From Phytoseiulus persimilis (Eukaryota > Arthropoda > Arachnida > Mesostigmata > Phytoseiidae), in contig CM075102.1 of the NCBI GenBank assembly GCA_037576195.1, positions 31,492,745-31,556,744 of the forward strand: a DNA stretch of 64,000 bases, in the 5' to 3' direction. This document shows, in pieces, positions 62,539 through 64,000 of this stretch. The notes under the pieces were generated by a model. That model did not search any database and was not told where the DNA came from. It worked only from the letters and a program-made list of their open reading frames with translations. Both the position numbers and the translations under genes were made by a program. Positions within the stretch are counted from its first letter, which is position 1. Every line of letters starts with the position of its first letter.

Positions 62539-63297
62539 TTACAAGACCACTACAATTTCTCTGCCGGTAGGTGAACGCGTGAAGTCGATAGTTGGAGTTA
62601 ATTCTAGTTCAACCTCGTCGGTTATCTGATGACGATATCTTGGCCAGCCTATAATTCCAGACGGCAACGAGCCGACTTGTTTTCTCCGGCTGCGGTGCTT
62701 GTGATCGAGCAACAAAACTCGCCCCTCATCAGCTGCTGATGAGGCAAGCAAATATCGAACCGGACAAACGCTACGATCTGTCGTCAGGTGAGAAGCGGAT
62801 GCGCCATCCTTGGTGCCGCGGGAGGAATCTGAACGAATCAAAGATCTGCTCGAGTTGACGCGGTTTTCGACTACGGTCCGCTCGGGATAGGGTTTTCTCT
62901 TTTCTTCTCTCTGTAATTGTGCAGAAGATGCTCCGACGTGGATCTTGATGCTCAACAGAAGTTCTCTGTTCTTTTGCCGGGGAAGAGAACGACACGGTTC
63001 CACTCTGAAACGGTCCGCTTGTGTGCAAAGTGCGTTCGCCCGACTCCACGGGGAGATGGAATCACACCGAACTAGAAAACGTTCGTCACACGTTCGGGTG
63101 CTGAAGCTCCGGAGATGTTCCATCATCACTTCTCCAGAGGGTTTTCTGTTGCAAAACAACTCAACAAGAACGCGCGGTTCTCGATCTTTTTGAGGCTTTC
63201 CGACGATGATGGGATTCAGCCGGAGGGTTGTTCTGATCGGGCGTCGCAAGCCGCGGAAGGCTCGTCCGAAAAGGGCAATGAACGCCAGTAAATTCAC
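62539..63297 (-). CDS. Long open frame, 252 codons, no recognised family
   Basis: At a stop frequency of 3 in 64 codons, a frame this long is unlikely by chance in a 64-kb window (my estimate is a few per cent). It opens with GTG; the first internal ATG pair is at about residue 58. The N-terminal 20 residues are hydrophobic and basic (LLAFIALFGRAFRGLRRPIR), and the rest is arginine/serine-rich without a known motif. It might be an internal exon, with a protein-like ATG exon on the same strand at 63789-63660 (MDADTPENTIERTADTSDEK, ending at a GTGAGC donor) as a possible 5' partner. That link is speculative. Confidence 0.3.
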   Translation of the reverse strand: MNLLAFIALFGRAFRGLRRPIRTTLRLNPIIVGKPQKDREPRVLVELFCNRKPSGEVMMEHLRSFSTRTCDERFLVRCDSISPWSRANALCTQADRFRVEPCRSLPRQKNRELLLSIKIHVGASSAQLQREEKRKPYPERTVVENRVNSSRSLIRSDSSRGTKDGASASHLTTDRSVCPVRYLLASSAADEGRVLLLDHKHRSRRKQVGSLPSGIIGWPRYRHQITDEVELELTPTIDFTRSPTGREIVVVL

Positions 63298-64000
63298 CTT
63301 GCGGGCATTTTCCGAGTTACAAAACCGACAACACTAGTTTGGCTTGTTTTCTCGCATCAGGGAGATGGCGAGAGGCTGGACAAAAGCTCTACGGAACTGT
63401 TTCTTCAATGATATCGGGGATTCTGAGGACAACTGACTTCGGGGAGATTCGCACGAGGGCCTCGAGCGCGTTCAGTCGGGAAGACTCCGACATGTTCGCC
63501 CCTATCGAGCACGAATCCGGCAGAAAACAATTCCGTGAATGCGAGGTTTGACATCTGAGTTTCTTGACGGCTCTCAGTAGAGAATGTGAGGCCTTATCAG
63601 AGGTGAGAGATTCTGGACTTGCGTCAAGCAGCAGCCGACCGGCTCACCCGCGGTCGGTAAGAGGATGGGTATCCATCTTCCGTTGTTATCCTTGTCGTTG
63701 TCCGCGTGTTCCCCTCGACCGCGTCCTCTCTTTTCATCCGACGTGTCAGCGGTTCTCTCGATGGTGTTTTCGGGTGTATCAGCGTCCATACTCTGCGTTG
63801 TCCTTCGTTAACCCCGCTAGGCCGAAGGACATCAGCTGGCTCATCATGAAAGGATACGACATGGAACGAGCAGCTTCTGTTGTTTTTTGTTGTTGCGGCC
63901 GCTGCTGGGAGCGAGCAGAGCGATTGTTGTAGTTTTATTGCTCCTGGTTAACGAGATCGTTTGCGGCCTTTCACCCAGCGAAGTGTTTCCATTCACGTTC
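63298..64000. other. Right end of window, no complete gene
   Basis: The only candidate is the short acidic, glycine/arginine-rich - strand frame from ATG 63789 to about 63655, followed by GTGAGC. It could be a first exon, but no second exon was fixed. Confidence 0.35.

Overview
The window looks like arthropod nuclear DNA. Genes have short spliced exons with GT...AG introns, base composition is near balanced, there is a tRNA-derived SINE, and there is a cluster of divergent ionotropic-receptor (IR) chemoreceptor-like genes. A parasitiform mite (phytoseiid-like) would fit, but that is inference; no species marker is visible. Nothing bacterial, viral or CRISPR-like was seen.

Layout. (1) About 2.9-13.7 kb is a chemoreceptor neighbourhood. 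It holds one intact two-exon IR-like gene (9732-11689, + strand), surrounded by decayed copies of IR-like sequence on both strands (2.9-3.75, 3.8-4.95, 5.78-6.06, 6.3-6.95, 8.8-9.0, 12.0-12.7 and 12.8-13.74 kb). Several of these pair up as direct or inverted duplicates. A further, weaker IR-like remnant lies at 22.0-22.75 kb on the - strand. (2) A broken coding sequence of unknown family sits at 15.55-16.14 kb (-). (3) An intact single-exon Nudix hydrolase of the DUF4743 type lies at 18185-19159 (-). (4) A large RhoGEF gene of the DBS/MCF2L family spans 23171-34186 (-). Sixteen exons were assembled with agreeing splice phases; they encode CRAL-TRIO, spectrin-like, DH, PH and SH3 domains, 1124 residues in all. 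Only the N-terminal exon(s) remain unplaced. (5) A two-exon class III alcohol dehydrogenase / S-(hydroxymethyl)glutathione dehydrogenase lies at 46121-48980 (-), with a poly(A) signal. (6) Two copies of one SINE, at 2430-2701 and 37481-37751, each have their own target-site duplication. (7) The remaining long stretches, notably 34.2-46.0 kb and 49.0-64.0 kb, have no recognisable gene, though a few open frames are longer than expected by chance.

The three conserved genes are ordinary housekeeping or signalling functions: thiamine-related metabolite repair, Rho-family GTPase activation, and formaldehyde detoxification. They are not a functional unit. The most dynamic part is the first 14 kb, where receptor genes have duplicated, inverted and died. 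No previously undescribed multi-gene system could be demonstrated.
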